A stretch of 5,050 nucleotides of DNA from Lachnospiraceae bacterium UBA3802 (GTDB lineage: Bacteria; Bacillota; Clostridia; Lachnospirales; Lachnospiraceae), in contig DFEM01000048.1 in the NCBI GenBank assembly GCA_002369155.1, forward strand, positions 1 through 5,050, read 5' to 3'. The translations under genes were made by a program, and so were the position numbers. This document shows, piece after piece, positions 1 to 5,050 of this stretch; positions within the stretch are counted from its first letter, which is position 1, and the number at the start of each line of letters is the position of its first letter. The notes below the pieces were generated by a model. It ran no database searches, was not told where the DNA came from, and saw only the letters and a list, made by a program, of their open reading frames with translations.

Positions 1-125
1 TTATCCGGTTCAAGTAATAAGGGTCAGAAATAATCCTTCTCAGCAATTGCTCCCCTAGCAAAATTTTTATTATTTTCAGCGGTAATTATAGTTAAAACAA
101 ATCTTAATTGCAATAGTTTTTAATA

Positions 126-554
126 TTATTGCTGATTGTTTTCCTGATTGTTGATTTTTTCGGTATTACCCTGATTGAAACCTTCCACGTTTTTGGCTTT
201 GGAGCCGTTTACAAAACCGGAAATAAGTGCGGCGATACCAAGTGTCGAGCCCGTTGTCAAAATGGCGATATCATCGATGAAACCTGCGACAGGGATGGCA
301 TCGGGAATCACATCGAGAGGAAGAATCGTATATCCGCCGGATGCGACAAACAAAACCACACCTGCTGCGATAAGAATTTTCTTCATCTTTTCGTGATGAG
401 CCTTTTTACATTCGGGACAGCGTTTGGTTTCCGTGCCGAATAACTGTTTGTTGCAGTCCTTGCATCTCATAACTATGATACGCTGCTGACATTTGGGGCA
501 TACGACCGTATTATCGGGTAAATCCATGTAATTGCAGTGCGGACAGATAATCAT
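126..554 (-). CDS. Zinc-ribbon protein with C-terminal DUF1232 (YkvA-like) membrane domain
   Basis: The function is unknown. Counted from the start chosen here (142 aa), four CxxC knuckles (CPHC 4-7, CPKC 19-22, CKDC 31-34, CPEC 46-49) form two probable zinc ribbons. A basic stretch and a hydrophobic segment (about 60-80) follow, then the DUF1232 signature around 75-99, including LPLDVIPDAIPVAGFIDD. A second hydrophobic stretch (about 100-115) and an Asn/Gln-rich tail end the protein. DUF1232 proteins are small, membrane-associated and mostly uncharacterised; the ribbons would face the cytoplasm if the hydrophobic part is inserted. Start choice: an ATG at 569 opens the same frame, but its second and third codons are themselves the Shine-Dalgarno AGGAGG (561-566), placed 6 bases before the ATG at 552-554. 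The shorter form is therefore much more likely. The gene has its own promoter and is separated from feoB by a terminator. No clear terminator is visible after the stop. Confidence 0.88.
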   Translation of the reverse strand: MIICPHCNYMDLPDNTVVCPKCQQRIIVMRCKDCNKQLFGTETKRCPECKKAHHEKMKKILIAAGVVLFVASGGYTILPLDVIPDAIPVAGFIDDIAILTTGSTLGIAALISGFVNGSKAKNVEGFNQGNTEKINNQENNQQ

Positions 555-560
555 TTTTTT

Positions 561-566
561 CCTCCT
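561..566 (-). promoter_or_regulatory. Ribosome binding site that decides the start of the zinc-ribbon/DUF1232 gene
   Basis: The minus strand reads AGGAGG here, followed by six A/T-rich bases and ATG at 554-552. An upstream in-frame ATG at 569-567 abuts this site and would place the Shine-Dalgarno inside the coding region, with no comparable site before it. Confidence 0.85.
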
Positions 567-612
567 CATTCGTTTTATTATCGAGGTTTTGGTATTTCAT
601 AACTTTTAGATA

Positions 613-642
613 ATAATATAGCCGGGGAGTGCACTGTGTCAA
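613..642 (-). promoter_or_regulatory. Sigma-A-like promoter of the zinc-ribbon/DUF1232 gene
   Basis: On the minus strand a perfect -35 TTGACA (642-637) is followed after 18 bases by TATTAT (618-613), a 5 of 6 match to the -10 consensus. The predicted start is near 606, giving a leader of about 50 bases. The spacer contains the 8-base palindrome AGTGCACT (628-635), which could be an operator but may be chance. Confidence 0.72.
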
Positions 643-658
643 TATCGAGAAATCGGGC

Positions 659-697
659 AAAAAAAGCGACTGTAAATATATTGTTATTTACAATCGC
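659..697 (-). terminator. Intrinsic terminator of the feoAB operon
   Basis: Reading the minus strand, GCGATTGTAAAT (697-686) and ATTTACAGTCGC (677-666) form a 12-pair stem with one G-U wobble and an 8-base loop, directly followed by seven T (665-659). It begins 12 bases past the feoB stop. The plus strand has the stem but no T tract after it, so it acts in the feoB direction. It isolates feoAB from the next gene. Confidence 0.9.
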
Positions 698-709
698 CTT
701 AAATTTATT

Positions 710-2566
710 TTAGAAAATCAGCAAAGCCAGATGGTATACGATGCAGGAGAGAAGCAATGCGCTTCCTGCATAAAATCCTGCGACCAAAGCCGTCCATTTT
801 ATGGAGTGAGATTCTTTATATGTTGTATTTAAAGCCATTACGCAGGGAATGTTAAAGGTACATGCAAAGATGAATGCAAGTGCTTCGGGTTTGGAAATCA
901 TCGATCCCATTACGGAGGAAAGCGCATTAATATCGGTAGCAACTACATTTCCGTTAAACGCAACATCGGCTATATTGTTTTGTCCCATGTAAGTAGCGTT
1001 TAAAACTCCGAGTACCGCTTCTTTTGCAAAGGCGGAGCTTATAAATCCCATAAAAGTACGCCAGCTTAAACCAAAGAACATGGTTACGGGTTCGATTTTG
1101 GTACCGATTTTATATATAAGGCTCGAAGCTATGTTTCCGTCGGGACTGTACGAGAAAATCCAGAAGACCAAAGATACCAGAAATACCGTAATAAATGCTC
1201 TTTTTACGATGTCCTGGAATTTCATCAAAGCTTCTTTGAAAATGTGACCCCAGTGAGGCTTGTGAAAAGGAGGAAGTTCCATAATCATACCGCCGTTTCC
1301 GTCTTTGGGAGTAAGGAATTTGCCGAATATCAGCGATACAAGCCACATCATAAAGATTGCGTAAAGAATAATACCCAGACAGATTAATATGGTTTCAAAA
1401 GGAGAGAATACCATACCTGCAACAACGGGTACAACAGACCAGATTGATGCGCAGGGTATTGCCCATACGGTAACCATCGTAAGCATTCTCTGGCCCCAGT
1501 TATCCATGACTCTCGAACCGCACGCTCCGCCGATGGTACATCCGAATCCCATCATAATGGGACATACGGCTTTTCCCTGAAGACCGAGCTTTGATAATAC
1601 AGAGTCAAACTGATATGCCGCTCTTGCAAGGAATCCGATTTCTTCGAGGAATCCGAATACCAGATTTACACCGAATACAAAAGCGCCCATTGAAATAACG
1701 AAATAAACGGTATTGGGAATGAGCAGGCTGAATATGGAAACGAGCCATTTGTGAACCTTCAAAGCATTCAATCCCGCGGCAATCGGACCGCCCAAATACT
1801 GAGGAATCATTTTTGCAACTGCCATAAAAGGTGACATTATAAGCATCGCGGCAATGAATCCGGCAAGTACGATAAGAAGGCATACAATCTTTCCCCAGAA
1901 TTTGGAAGTAAGTACCTTGTCGAATTTTGACAATGTATATTTTTTATCGGAAGTCTTGCAGACTCCTTCAAGGATTTTTTCAATCCATTCGTATTTTTCT
2001 TTTGAATCCTCAATGATGGTCGATCTTGTATCGATATAAGTGCCTTTCTCCTTTGGACCGTCAATGGGAATGTGAGGATTTTCAATTTCCTTTTTTATAA
2101 GCTCCTTTAATTTGTTATACTCTTTTCCTTTGGCTGCAATAAAAGGAAGTACGGGAATTCCGAGTCTTTCGGAAAGAAGACTGTCATCTATTGTTTTTCC
2201 CTGTGCTGCTGCCACATCCATCATGTTGAGTATGAGGATTGCCGGTTTTCTCATCTTTGCAAACTCAGCCATCATGAACATACTTCTTTCAAGCTGGGAT
2301 GCATCCACAAGAACGATGGTAAGATCTGCCTCATTGCTTCTTATATAACTTGTGGTAATTATTTCCTCATCGGAGTTTCCGGATAAACCGTAACTTCCCG
2401 GAAGATCGATTAAAGAATAAGTTTCATTTTCGTATGTGAATTTACCTTCGCACTTTTCAACAGTTTTTCCGGGCCAGTTTCCGACATGCTGTCTTGAACC
2501 GGTAAGTGCGTTAAATACCGTGGATTTGCCGGAATTCGGCTGACCGAGCAATGCTATTTTTTTCAT
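710..2566 (-). CDS. feoB: Ferrous iron transporter FeoB (divergent subfamily)
   Basis: Inner-membrane Fe(II) uptake protein with a cytoplasmic GTPase domain; 618 aa. The N-terminal G domain shows G1 GQPNSGKS (8-15), the switch I threonine in GNWPGKTVE (T35), G3 DLPG (54-57) and G4 NMMD (114-117). A linker/GDI-like region runs to about 220. The membrane domain starts near 225 and carries LEEIGFLARAA (307-317), GFGC (340-343), PC (371-372), AKE (514-516) and a late NIPC (572-575). It is shorter than E. coli FeoB (about 770 aa), but all domains are present. It departs from canonical FeoB: GFGC is followed by TIGGACGSR instead of the usual VPA motif, and the SCxARLP-type motif is replaced by PCASIWSVVP. 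This suggests a paralogous FeoB clade, so Fe(II) is the likely but not certain substrate. It overlaps feoA by ATGA; the site GGAGGTG lies 8 bases before its ATG. No feoC follows. Confidence 0.95.
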   Translation of the reverse strand: MKKIALLGQPNSGKSTVFNALTGSRQHVGNWPGKTVEKCEGKFTYENETYSLIDLPGSYGLSGNSDEEIITTSYIRSNEADLTIVLVDASQLERSMFMMAEFAKMRKPAILILNMMDVAAAQGKTIDDSLLSERLGIPVLPFIAAKGKEYNKLKELIKKEIENPHIPIDGPKEKGTYIDTRSTIIEDSKEKYEWIEKILEGVCKTSDKKYTLSKFDKVLTSKFWGKIVCLLIVLAGFIAAMLIMSPFMAVAKMIPQYLGGPIAAGLNALKVHKWLVSIFSLLIPNTVYFVISMGAFVFGVNLVFGFLEEIGFLARAAYQFDSVLSKLGLQGKAVCPIMMGFGCTIGGACGSRVMDNWGQRMLTMVTVWAIPCASIWSVVPVVAGMVFSPFETILICLGIILYAIFMMWLVSLIFGKFLTPKDGNGGMIMELPPFHKPHWGHIFKEALMKFQDIVKRAFITVFLVSLVFWIFSYSPDGNIASSLIYKIGTKIEPVTMFFGLSWRTFMGFISSAFAKEAVLGVLNATYMGQNNIADVAFNGNVVATDINALSSVMGSMISKPEALAFIFACTFNIPCVMALNTTYKESHSIKWTALVAGFYAGSALLLSCIVYHLALLIF

Positions 2567-2790
2567 TTTTTATCCACCTCCACTTCAAGATGTTCGGCAT
2601 CTTTTCTGTTAAGTGCGATAAGAGTTTCTCTCACGTAAATGAGTACCGGCATCCTCTTGTCATTTTTGACCGTCTGGAACCTGGTTCCGTTTGTAATACC
2701 GATTGCAGTTATACGATTGGTAAACTTGGTGTCGCCGTTAATCGCTGCTACAATCCCCGTGTCATCGGGTTTTGTTTGTGTCAGATTCAT
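2563..2790 (-). CDS. feoA: FeoA-like SH3-domain protein
   Basis: Small cytoplasmic partner of FeoB with an SH3-like fold, thought to modulate FeoB assembly or activity. The 75 aa length is typical. The pattern fits the family: GIVAAINGD near residue 12, then RITAIGITNGTRFQTV (26-41), matching the usual RL-x-lG-i-x-pG-x-x-v core. A final VLIYVRETLIALNRKDAEHLEV region matches the strand that ends FeoA proteins. The start ATG (2790-2788) has AGGAGG five bases before it. The gene is first in a two-gene operon, and its TGA overlaps the feoB ATG, which indicates translational coupling. The upstream region carries two DtxR/IdeR-like boxes, so iron-responsive repression is the expected control. Confidence 0.93.
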   Translation of the reverse strand: MNLTQTKPDDTGIVAAINGDTKFTNRITAIGITNGTRFQTVKNDKRMPVLIYVRETLIALNRKDAEHLEVEVDKK

Positions 2791-2814
2791 TTTTCCCTCC
2801 TAAAATCTGCCCTT

Positions 2815-2846
2815 ATATAATTAGTTTAGGCTAACTCGATTGACAA
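2815..2846 (-). promoter_or_regulatory. Possible second, proximal promoter of feoAB
   Basis: On the minus strand TTGTCA (2846-2841) is 5 of 6 to the -35 consensus and is followed after 18 bases by AATTAT (2822-2817), 4 of 6 to the -10. TATAAG (2817-2812) is a better -10 but has no matching -35. The iron box at 2821-2839 would lie in the spacer, an effective place for repression. A start near 2810 would give a very short leader. Evidence is weak. Confidence 0.35.
2821..2839. promoter_or_regulatory. DtxR/IdeR-type iron box (site 1)
   Basis: The 19 bases TTAGTTTAGGCTAACTCGA agree with the DtxR/IdeR consensus (TTAGGTTAGGCTAACCTAA) at 15 positions, including a run of ten through the palindromic core TTAGGCTAA. 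The site sits 31 bases upstream of feoA. In iron-replete cells an IdeR/DtxR-family repressor would be expected to bind and shut down feoAB. MntR-type sites resemble this, so a manganese regulator is not excluded. Confidence 0.68.
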
Positions 2847-2872
2847 AAAAATAATAATACCGAAGCATTATT
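2845..2872 (-). terminator. Terminator-like UUCG hairpin in the feoAB leader (possible attenuator)
   Basis: On the minus strand AATAATGC-TTCG-GTATTATT (2872-2853) folds into an 8-pair stem (one G-U) closed by the very stable C(UUCG)G tetraloop, followed by one A and seven T (2851-2845). Both the UUCG loop and the T tract occur only on the feo strand, which argues for a designed intrinsic terminator. The stem is AT-rich, so efficiency is uncertain. It lies between the distal feo promoter and feoA, so it could end a short RNA or act as a conditional attenuator. Confidence 0.55.
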
Positions 2873-2899
2873 TAATTGAGTCCGTACATGTTCACATCA

Positions 2900-2915
2900 G
2901 TTAGCCAATTCTAAC
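2900..2915. promoter_or_regulatory. Inverted repeat GTTAG-N6-CTAAC over the feoAB start site (site 2)
   Basis: Perfect 5-base arms GTTAG (2900-2904) and CTAAC (2911-2915) use the same half-sites as the DtxR/IdeR box but are spaced by 6 instead of 1. The 8-mer AGTTAGCC is shared with site 1 in the opposite orientation (2899-2906 here, 2836-2829 there). The repeat begins 4 bases after the -10 of the distal feoAB promoter and covers the predicted start point near 2912, an ideal operator position. The spacing is non-canonical, so the regulator's identity is an inference. Confidence 0.55.
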
Positions 2916-2919
2916 CGCG

Positions 2920-2948
2920 ATTTTATCACTATCGTTTTTTTAGGTCAA
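2920..2948 (-). promoter_or_regulatory. Main sigma-A-like promoter of feoAB (distal)
   Basis: On the minus strand TTGACC (2948-2943; 5 of 6) and TAAAAT (2925-2920; 5 of 6) are separated by exactly 17 bases, and a TG one base before the -10 makes it an extended -10. The start is predicted near 2912, giving a leader of about 120 bases before feoA that contains the UUCG hairpin and iron box site 1. Confidence 0.75.
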
Positions 2949-2985
2949 GCATATATTAAGAAGGTTTTAATTTATTATGAAAAGA

Positions 2986-3014
2986 TTTTTATAAATATTA
3001 TTTTATGGTAAAAT
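2986..3014 (+). promoter_or_regulatory. Extended -10 promoter of the radical SAM gene
   Basis: TGGTAAAAT (3006-3014) is an extended -10 with hexamer TAAAAT (5 of 6). Seventeen bases upstream, TTTTTA (2986-2991) is only 3 of 6 to the -35, which is common for extended -10 promoters. The predicted start is near 3021. A perfect 9-base inverted repeat (AAAGATTTT 2981-2989, AAAATCTTT 3010-3018) brackets the spacer and overlaps both hexamers. Confidence 0.5.
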
Positions 3015-3066
3015 CTTTATTGTTCGGATTAAAAGATCAGACACAGTAAACAAAAAAGGGGAAAGT

Positions 3067-4464
3067 ATGAAAAGTAAAAAAAGAGAACTTGAATATGCCC
3101 GTACTCATTTTAAAGAGGTGCATCATACCACGTTAAATCCGGAAGGCCCGGGAGTGGTTCGTATTCATCTGATACCTCCGAAAGTTGAGGATGATTATAT
3201 CGGACCGAGCATTGCAATCATAAACGGTCAGGATATCATTCCGGTTAATCCGGCATGGAGCATACTTCTTACGGAATTCATAGAAGAGACCAACAAATAC
3301 AGCGGTAAGGAAATAAATGAGGATGATTTTAAGGTCATCCTTAAAAATGTATGCAAAAATACCGGGAAAGTATATCCCATGGTTCCCAAATCCGTGTTCA
3401 AAAAAGACCTCTTCAGAATGATGAACACTTTCAAGCAGGTGGCATACCGCGAAAAAGTTGATGAAGAAATCGGATATATGAGCATCGGTGATTATGCCCC
3501 TTACATGAGCGCGCCACATCGTATGGATTTGATGGTAAGCGCTATGGAAAAAGAGGGCAAATGGAACTGCAATCAGTGCTGCATTCACTGCTATGCCGCA
3601 GGTCAGAAAAATGCCAACGAAGAAGAGCTTTCAACCGAAACCTGGATGAAGATCATAGACAAGTGCCGCGAAATCGGCATTCCTCAGCTTACCTTCACAG
3701 GCGGCGAGCCCACCATGAGAACCGATCTTTTGAATTTAATCGATCATGCTCAGTGGTTTGTGACAAGATTAAACACAAACGGCATTCTTTTATCCGAAGA
3801 TTATTGTCAGAAATTAAAAGAAGTATCCTTAGACAGCATGCAGATTACATTCTATTCCTCGGATGAAAAGATTCATAATACTCTGGTCGGAGCAAATAAA
3901 TACAGCGATACCGTGGAAGGAATCAAAAACGCAATAAAAGCAGGTATCAGCGTAAGCATCAATACACCGCTTTGCACGCTTAACCGCGATTATGTAAAAA
4001 CACTTGAATTTTTACATTCACTCGGTGTTTTATATGTGACCTGCTCGGGCCTTATCACGACCGGAAATGCCGAAAAGGAAAAATCGGAAGAGCTTCAGCT
4101 TAAGACTGACGAGATTAAGGATATTTTAAGGGCAGCGGTAAAATACTGCGCGGATAACGGAATGGAGATAAGCTTCACTTCACCGGGATGGGTGGAAAAC
4201 TCATTCTGCGATGAACTTGGAATCAATCCTCCCACATGCGGTGCATGCCTTTCAAACATGGCAATTACACCTTCCGGAAAAGTCGTTCCCTGCCAAAGCT
4301 GGCTCTCTGACGATGCTTTGGGCGATTTTCTGTCCGAAGACTGGGACAGCATCTGGGAAAACGAGCGATGCGTTCAAAGAAGGGATTACAGTACCAAAAT
4401 GGAAGGAAAATGTCCTTTGAGAAAATTTAACAAAGAAGAAAAGGAGGGAGAAGCAAATGAATAA
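3067..4464 (+). CDS. Radical SAM protein with SPASM/Twitch-like C-terminal domain
   Basis: Cytoplasmic radical SAM enzyme of 465 aa, probably a peptide or protein maturase. The cluster motif CNQCCIHCY (168-176) supplies C168, C172 and C175 for the SAM-binding [4Fe-4S] cluster; C171 is extra. GGEP (212-215) binds the SAM amino group, and LNTNG (235-239) and QITFYS (259-264) are typical barrel strands. The C-terminus has C381, C391, C394-x9-G404-x4-C409, C435 and C449: the CX9GX4C half of a SPASM domain with too few later cysteines for two full auxiliary clusters, so Twitch-like is a fair description. The N-terminal 165 aa are unusually long; a strand-rich stretch then helices at about 48-100 could be a PqqD-like recognition element (inference). 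The start ATG follows AAGGGG by 5 bases. The gene is divergent from feoAB. Its 3' end overlaps the next gene by 8 bases, pointing to that product as partner or substrate. The exact reaction is unknown. Confidence 0.93.
   Translation: MKSKKRELEYARTHFKEVHHTTLNPEGPGVVRIHLIPPKVEDDYIGPSIAIINGQDIIPVNPAWSILLTEFIEETNKYSGKEINEDDFKVILKNVCKNTGKVYPMVPKSVFKKDLFRMMNTFKQVAYREKVDEEIGYMSIGDYAPYMSAPHRMDLMVSAMEKEGKWNCNQCCIHCYAAGQKNANEEELSTETWMKIIDKCREIGIPQLTFTGGEPTMRTDLLNLIDHAQWFVTRLNTNGILLSEDYCQKLKEVSLDSMQITFYSSDEKIHNTLVGANKYSDTVEGIKNAIKAGISVSINTPLCTLNRDYVKTLEFLHSLGVLYVTCSGLITTGNAEKEKSEELQLKTDEIKDILRAAVKYCADNGMEISFTSPGWVENSFCDELGINPPTCGACLSNMAITPSGKVVPCQSWLSDDALGDFLSEDWDSIWENERCVQRRDYSTKMEGKCPLRKFNKEEKEGEANE
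4441..4448 (+). promoter_or_regulatory. Ribosome binding site inside the radical SAM gene for the downstream gene
   Basis: AAGGAGGG lies in the last codons of the radical SAM gene, 8 bases before ATG 4457-4459. The start codon precedes the radical SAM stop (TAA 4462-4464), so the two reading frames overlap by 8 bases. This arrangement implies co-transcription and probably translational coupling. Confidence 0.85.
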
Positions 4465-5050
4465 GCAAAAACATTTTTCCCGATTTCTTCTTGGTTTGAT
4501 TCTTTCCGTATTTCTTGTTGCGGCTGTCTTTATGGCTTTGCCGGCAAAAGGTTACGCCAAGGATCTGGATGAAATAGTCAATTATACAATCAAGGTTGAT
4601 GTCAATGAAGACGCAACCCTTACAATGACCTATCATATCGACTGGAAGGTACTTGATTCAACGAGCGAAGGTCCTCTTTCATGGGTTCTGATCGGAATTC
4701 CCAACAAAGAGTACAAGGAAATAAAAGCGAATTCGGACTGTATAAAGAAAATAGCCTACAATTCAAGCAACGGCTCCTGCGTAAGGATTGATCTTGACAG
4801 GGATTATAAAAAAGATGAGATAGTTCCCATTGAATTTGTTCTCGTTCAGGATTATATGTACCAGATGGATCTTTTAAAAGAAGGAGAAACCGTATATCAG
4901 TTCACACCCGGATGGTTCGATGAAATTCAGGTGGACAATCTTGAAATCAGATGGGCAAGCGATAAGGTCATCGAGGCGTCTCCCGCATATATCGAGGAGG
5001 ACGGTTATTACGTATGGAATACGAGTCTTGAAAAAGGCGGAAAATACAAG
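4457..5050 (+). CDS. Exported protein of unknown function, 5' part; possible radical SAM substrate
   Basis: Partial gene: 198 codons are present and the frame is open at the window edge. The N-terminus (MNKQKHFSRF) is basic and followed by a hydrophobic run (10-30) and a plausible signal peptidase I site after GYA (A34). The mature part alternates short strands, beginning IVNYTIKVDVNEDATLTMTY and continuing to TPGWFDE and GYYVWNT, so it looks like beta-sandwich extracellular domains; it vaguely recalls the N-terminal part of DUF2207-type membrane proteins, which I cannot confirm. Cysteines are scarce here (C95, C108). The start overlaps the radical SAM stop and has a strong site, AAGGAGGG. 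I infer an exported or membrane-anchored partner or substrate of the radical SAM enzyme. From memory, unverified, related Lachnospiraceae proteins end in a Cys/Ala/Gly-rich low-complexity tail; that part would lie outside the window. Confidence 0.9.
   Translation, partial: MNKQKHFSRFLLGLILSVFLVAAVFMALPAKGYAKDLDEIVNYTIKVDVNEDATLTMTYHIDWKVLDSTSEGPLSWVLIGIPNKEYKEIKANSDCIKKIAYNSSNGSCVRIDLDRDYKKDEIVPIEFVLVQDYMYQMDLLKEGETVYQFTPGWFDEIQVDNLEIRWASDKVIEASPAYIEEDGYYVWNTSLEKGGKYK

Noticed and set aside
1..125. Short open plus-strand frames at the left edge (ending at 33 and 58) and the palindrome AGCAATTGCT (40-49), possibly the tail of a gene and its terminator.
   Set aside because: Only 10-18 codons are visible with no recognisable sequence, and the palindrome has no loop and no T tract directly after it. 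Nothing in this stretch can be supported as a gene or terminator, and no clear terminator for the zinc-ribbon/DUF1232 gene was found in it.
2551..2820. An 89-codon plus-strand frame opposite feoA.
   Set aside because: feoA on the minus strand has a family match, a Shine-Dalgarno and coupling to feoB; the opposite frame has none of these.
2871..2888. Minus-strand five-codon frame (ATG to TAA) in the feo leader as an attenuation leader peptide.
   Set aside because: There is no convincing ribosome binding site before it and no run of regulatory codons; it is mentioned only as context for the hairpin.
2791..3066. A metal or cofactor riboswitch in the feoA or radical SAM leader.
   Set aside because: No known riboswitch core was recognised, and the radical SAM leader (about 45 bases) is too short. 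The feo leader contains the UUCG hairpin but no multi-helix aptamer that I can see.
3133..3588. A 151-codon frame on the minus strand opposite the radical SAM gene.
   Set aside because: It is antisense to the N-terminal part of a clear coding region, with no ribosome binding site or recognisable domain, so it is a shadow of the real gene.
3561..3866. A 101-codon frame on the plus strand inside the radical SAM gene.
   Set aside because: It lies wholly within the well-supported radical SAM frame, over its cluster and GGEP motifs, has no ribosome binding site of note and has an Arg/His/Ser-rich composition typical of an out-of-frame reading.

Overview
The window looks like chromosomal DNA from a low-to-mid GC Gram-positive anaerobe of the Clostridia, most likely a Lachnospiraceae member. 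This is inferred from strong AGGAGG-type ribosome binding sites, AT-rich intergenic DNA with sigma-A-like promoters, DtxR/IdeR-like iron boxes, and the protein families and their style. No species can be named. There are five protein genes and no tRNA, rRNA, CRISPR array or recognisable mobile element.

Layout. Positions 1-125 hold no gene I can support. Positions 126-554 (minus) encode a small protein with an N-terminal double zinc ribbon and a C-terminal DUF1232 (YkvA-type) membrane segment. It has its own good promoter (613-642). Just upstream lies the intrinsic terminator of feoB (659-697), so the two genes are separate transcription units. Positions 710-2790 (minus) are feoA-feoB, a ferrous iron uptake operon whose genes overlap by ATGA. 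This FeoB is a divergent form, with altered gate motifs in its membrane domain.

The 276-base gap 2791-3066 is a divergent control region. It contains a near-consensus promoter for feoAB (2920-2948) with an inverted repeat GTTAG-N6-CTAAC over the predicted start site. A second site (2821-2839) agrees with the DtxR/IdeR box at 15 of 19 positions. Between them lies a C(UUCG)G hairpin followed by seven U on the feo strand. On the plus strand there is an extended -10 promoter for the next gene.

Positions 3067-4464 (plus) encode a 465-residue radical SAM enzyme. It has a long N-terminal domain, a canonical CX3CX2C cluster motif, GGEP, and a C-terminal CX9GX4C element typical of SPASM/Twitch domains. 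Its last codons carry the ribosome binding site of the next gene and overlap that gene's start by 8 bases. The next gene (4457 to the window edge, plus) encodes a protein with a signal peptide and a beta-rich extracellular N-terminal region; its C-terminus lies outside.

How it fits together. FeoAB brings in Fe(II), probably under iron-responsive repression. The divergently transcribed radical SAM enzyme needs Fe-S clusters, so the adjacency may be functional, though this is not shown. The most interesting proposal is that the radical SAM enzyme modifies the exported protein encoded by the translationally coupled gene: a maturase paired with a large secreted or membrane substrate rather than a short peptide. 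The sequence supports the coupling directly. The substrate relationship is inference.
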